A stretch of 34,364 nt of DNA from an uncultured Thiohalocapsa sp. (GTDB taxonomy: Bacteria > Pseudomonadota > Gammaproteobacteria > Chromatiales > Chromatiaceae). The position numbers were made by a program, and so were the translations under genes. Positions within the stretch are counted from its first letter, which is position 1, and every line of letters begins with the position of its first letter. Where the stretch lies: contig NZ_CAJXWY010000045.1 of NCBI RefSeq assembly GCF_913062725.1, forward strand, positions 1-34,364. Direction: 5' to 3'. The notes under the pieces were generated by a model. It did no database searches and was not told where the DNA came from. It worked only from the letters and a program-made list of their open reading frames with translations. Positions 34,128 through 34,364 of this stretch are shown one piece after another.

Positions 34128-34364
34128 TGGGGTGATGTGGGGTTGGCGGGCGTGTTTGTGCAGCGCCGTCCTCCGGGCCGCCAGGCCCTCAACCCTCGCA
34201 GATACACCGGGCGCCGTGCAAGGCAGCGCAGCGGCACTGACGGTGATAGACGCCGATATACCCGTCGCATCTCGGTTTTCGCTTTCCGCGGGCTAGGTTG
34301 CAGCTGGCGGGGGACGCCGTGAATACGTCCCTGTAGGCTTCACGACAGCATCCCTGCTGTCGAG
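34128..34364. other. Gene-free right edge with inverted dispersed repeat
   Basis: 237 bases upstream of hrpA without a recognisable gene; the hrpA promoter should be here. The last 61 bases are the dispersed repeat. Confidence 0.5.
34304..34364 (-). repeat. Dispersed palindromic repeat, third copy (inverted)
   Basis: Reverse complement of the long copy at 19706-19770. Both hairpins are present: GGGACG/CGTCCC, and a perfect CGACAGCA/TGCTGTCG around GGGA. It runs to the window edge and may continue. Confidence 0.8.

Overview
The window is a GC-rich bacterial chromosome segment. Its housekeeping genes (IscR with the E. coli cysteine spacing, HrpA with the DUF3418 tail, EngB, LpxL/HtrB-type acyltransferase, TtcA-family protein, MoaC, DUF302) suggest a gammaproteobacterium, perhaps of the Chromatiales or Ectothiorhodospiraceae type. 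That placement is an inference from gene content, not a database result. No rRNA or tRNA gene was seen.

Bases 1-10713 are the 3' part of a phage-defence operon that I read as BREX type 3: the C-terminal half of the BrxHII-type helicase, the PglZ phosphatase-fold protein, and a 250-residue protein at the last position. The operon has been opened at the 3' end of the helicase gene. The last codons of the helicase occur twice, at 1904-1959 and 7858-7913, as an imperfect 56-bp direct repeat. About 5.9 kb of cargo lies between them. The right-hand repeat still runs into the ATGA overlap that would have coupled the original helicase gene to pglZ. The cargo holds two copies of a 1.56-kb unit (Phd-type antitoxin, a PIN toxin cut to 23 codons, an MNT-HEPN pair, a 5' stub resembling a BREX methyltransferase, an antitoxin-like gene). 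Between the copies are a DUF2283-type gene and a 5' stub of a second BrxHII-type helicase. After the second copy comes an AAA ATPase plus a TOPRIM-like (DUF4276-type) gene, a two-gene module built like OLD/PARIS-type defence systems. Most reading frames join by ATGA, GTGA or TAGTG overlaps, so the cargo looks co-translated with BREX.

Bases 10714-11674 are a decayed mobile/CRISPR junction. A truncated transposase orfA abuts the last third of a cas2 gene, which is itself frameshifted. A leader-like stretch and a minimal CRISPR (two repeats, one spacer) follow.

Bases 11675-34364 are mostly ordinary chromosome: recQ; a quinone oxidoreductase/phosphoesterase pair; a candidate structured small RNA; a ttcA-family gene; an orphan CheW-like gene; a phosphohexomutase; a REC-PAS-kinase and its receiver partner; a Met/Pro-rich exported protein; a DUF302 protein; engB; moaC; an lpxL-type gene; a rhodanese; a cysE-iscR pair without iscSUA; a DUF2236 protein; a heptad-repeat membrane-anchored coiled-coil protein; and hrpA. 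A dispersed hairpin-forming repeat occurs three times (two copies near 19.7 kb and one inverted at the right edge).
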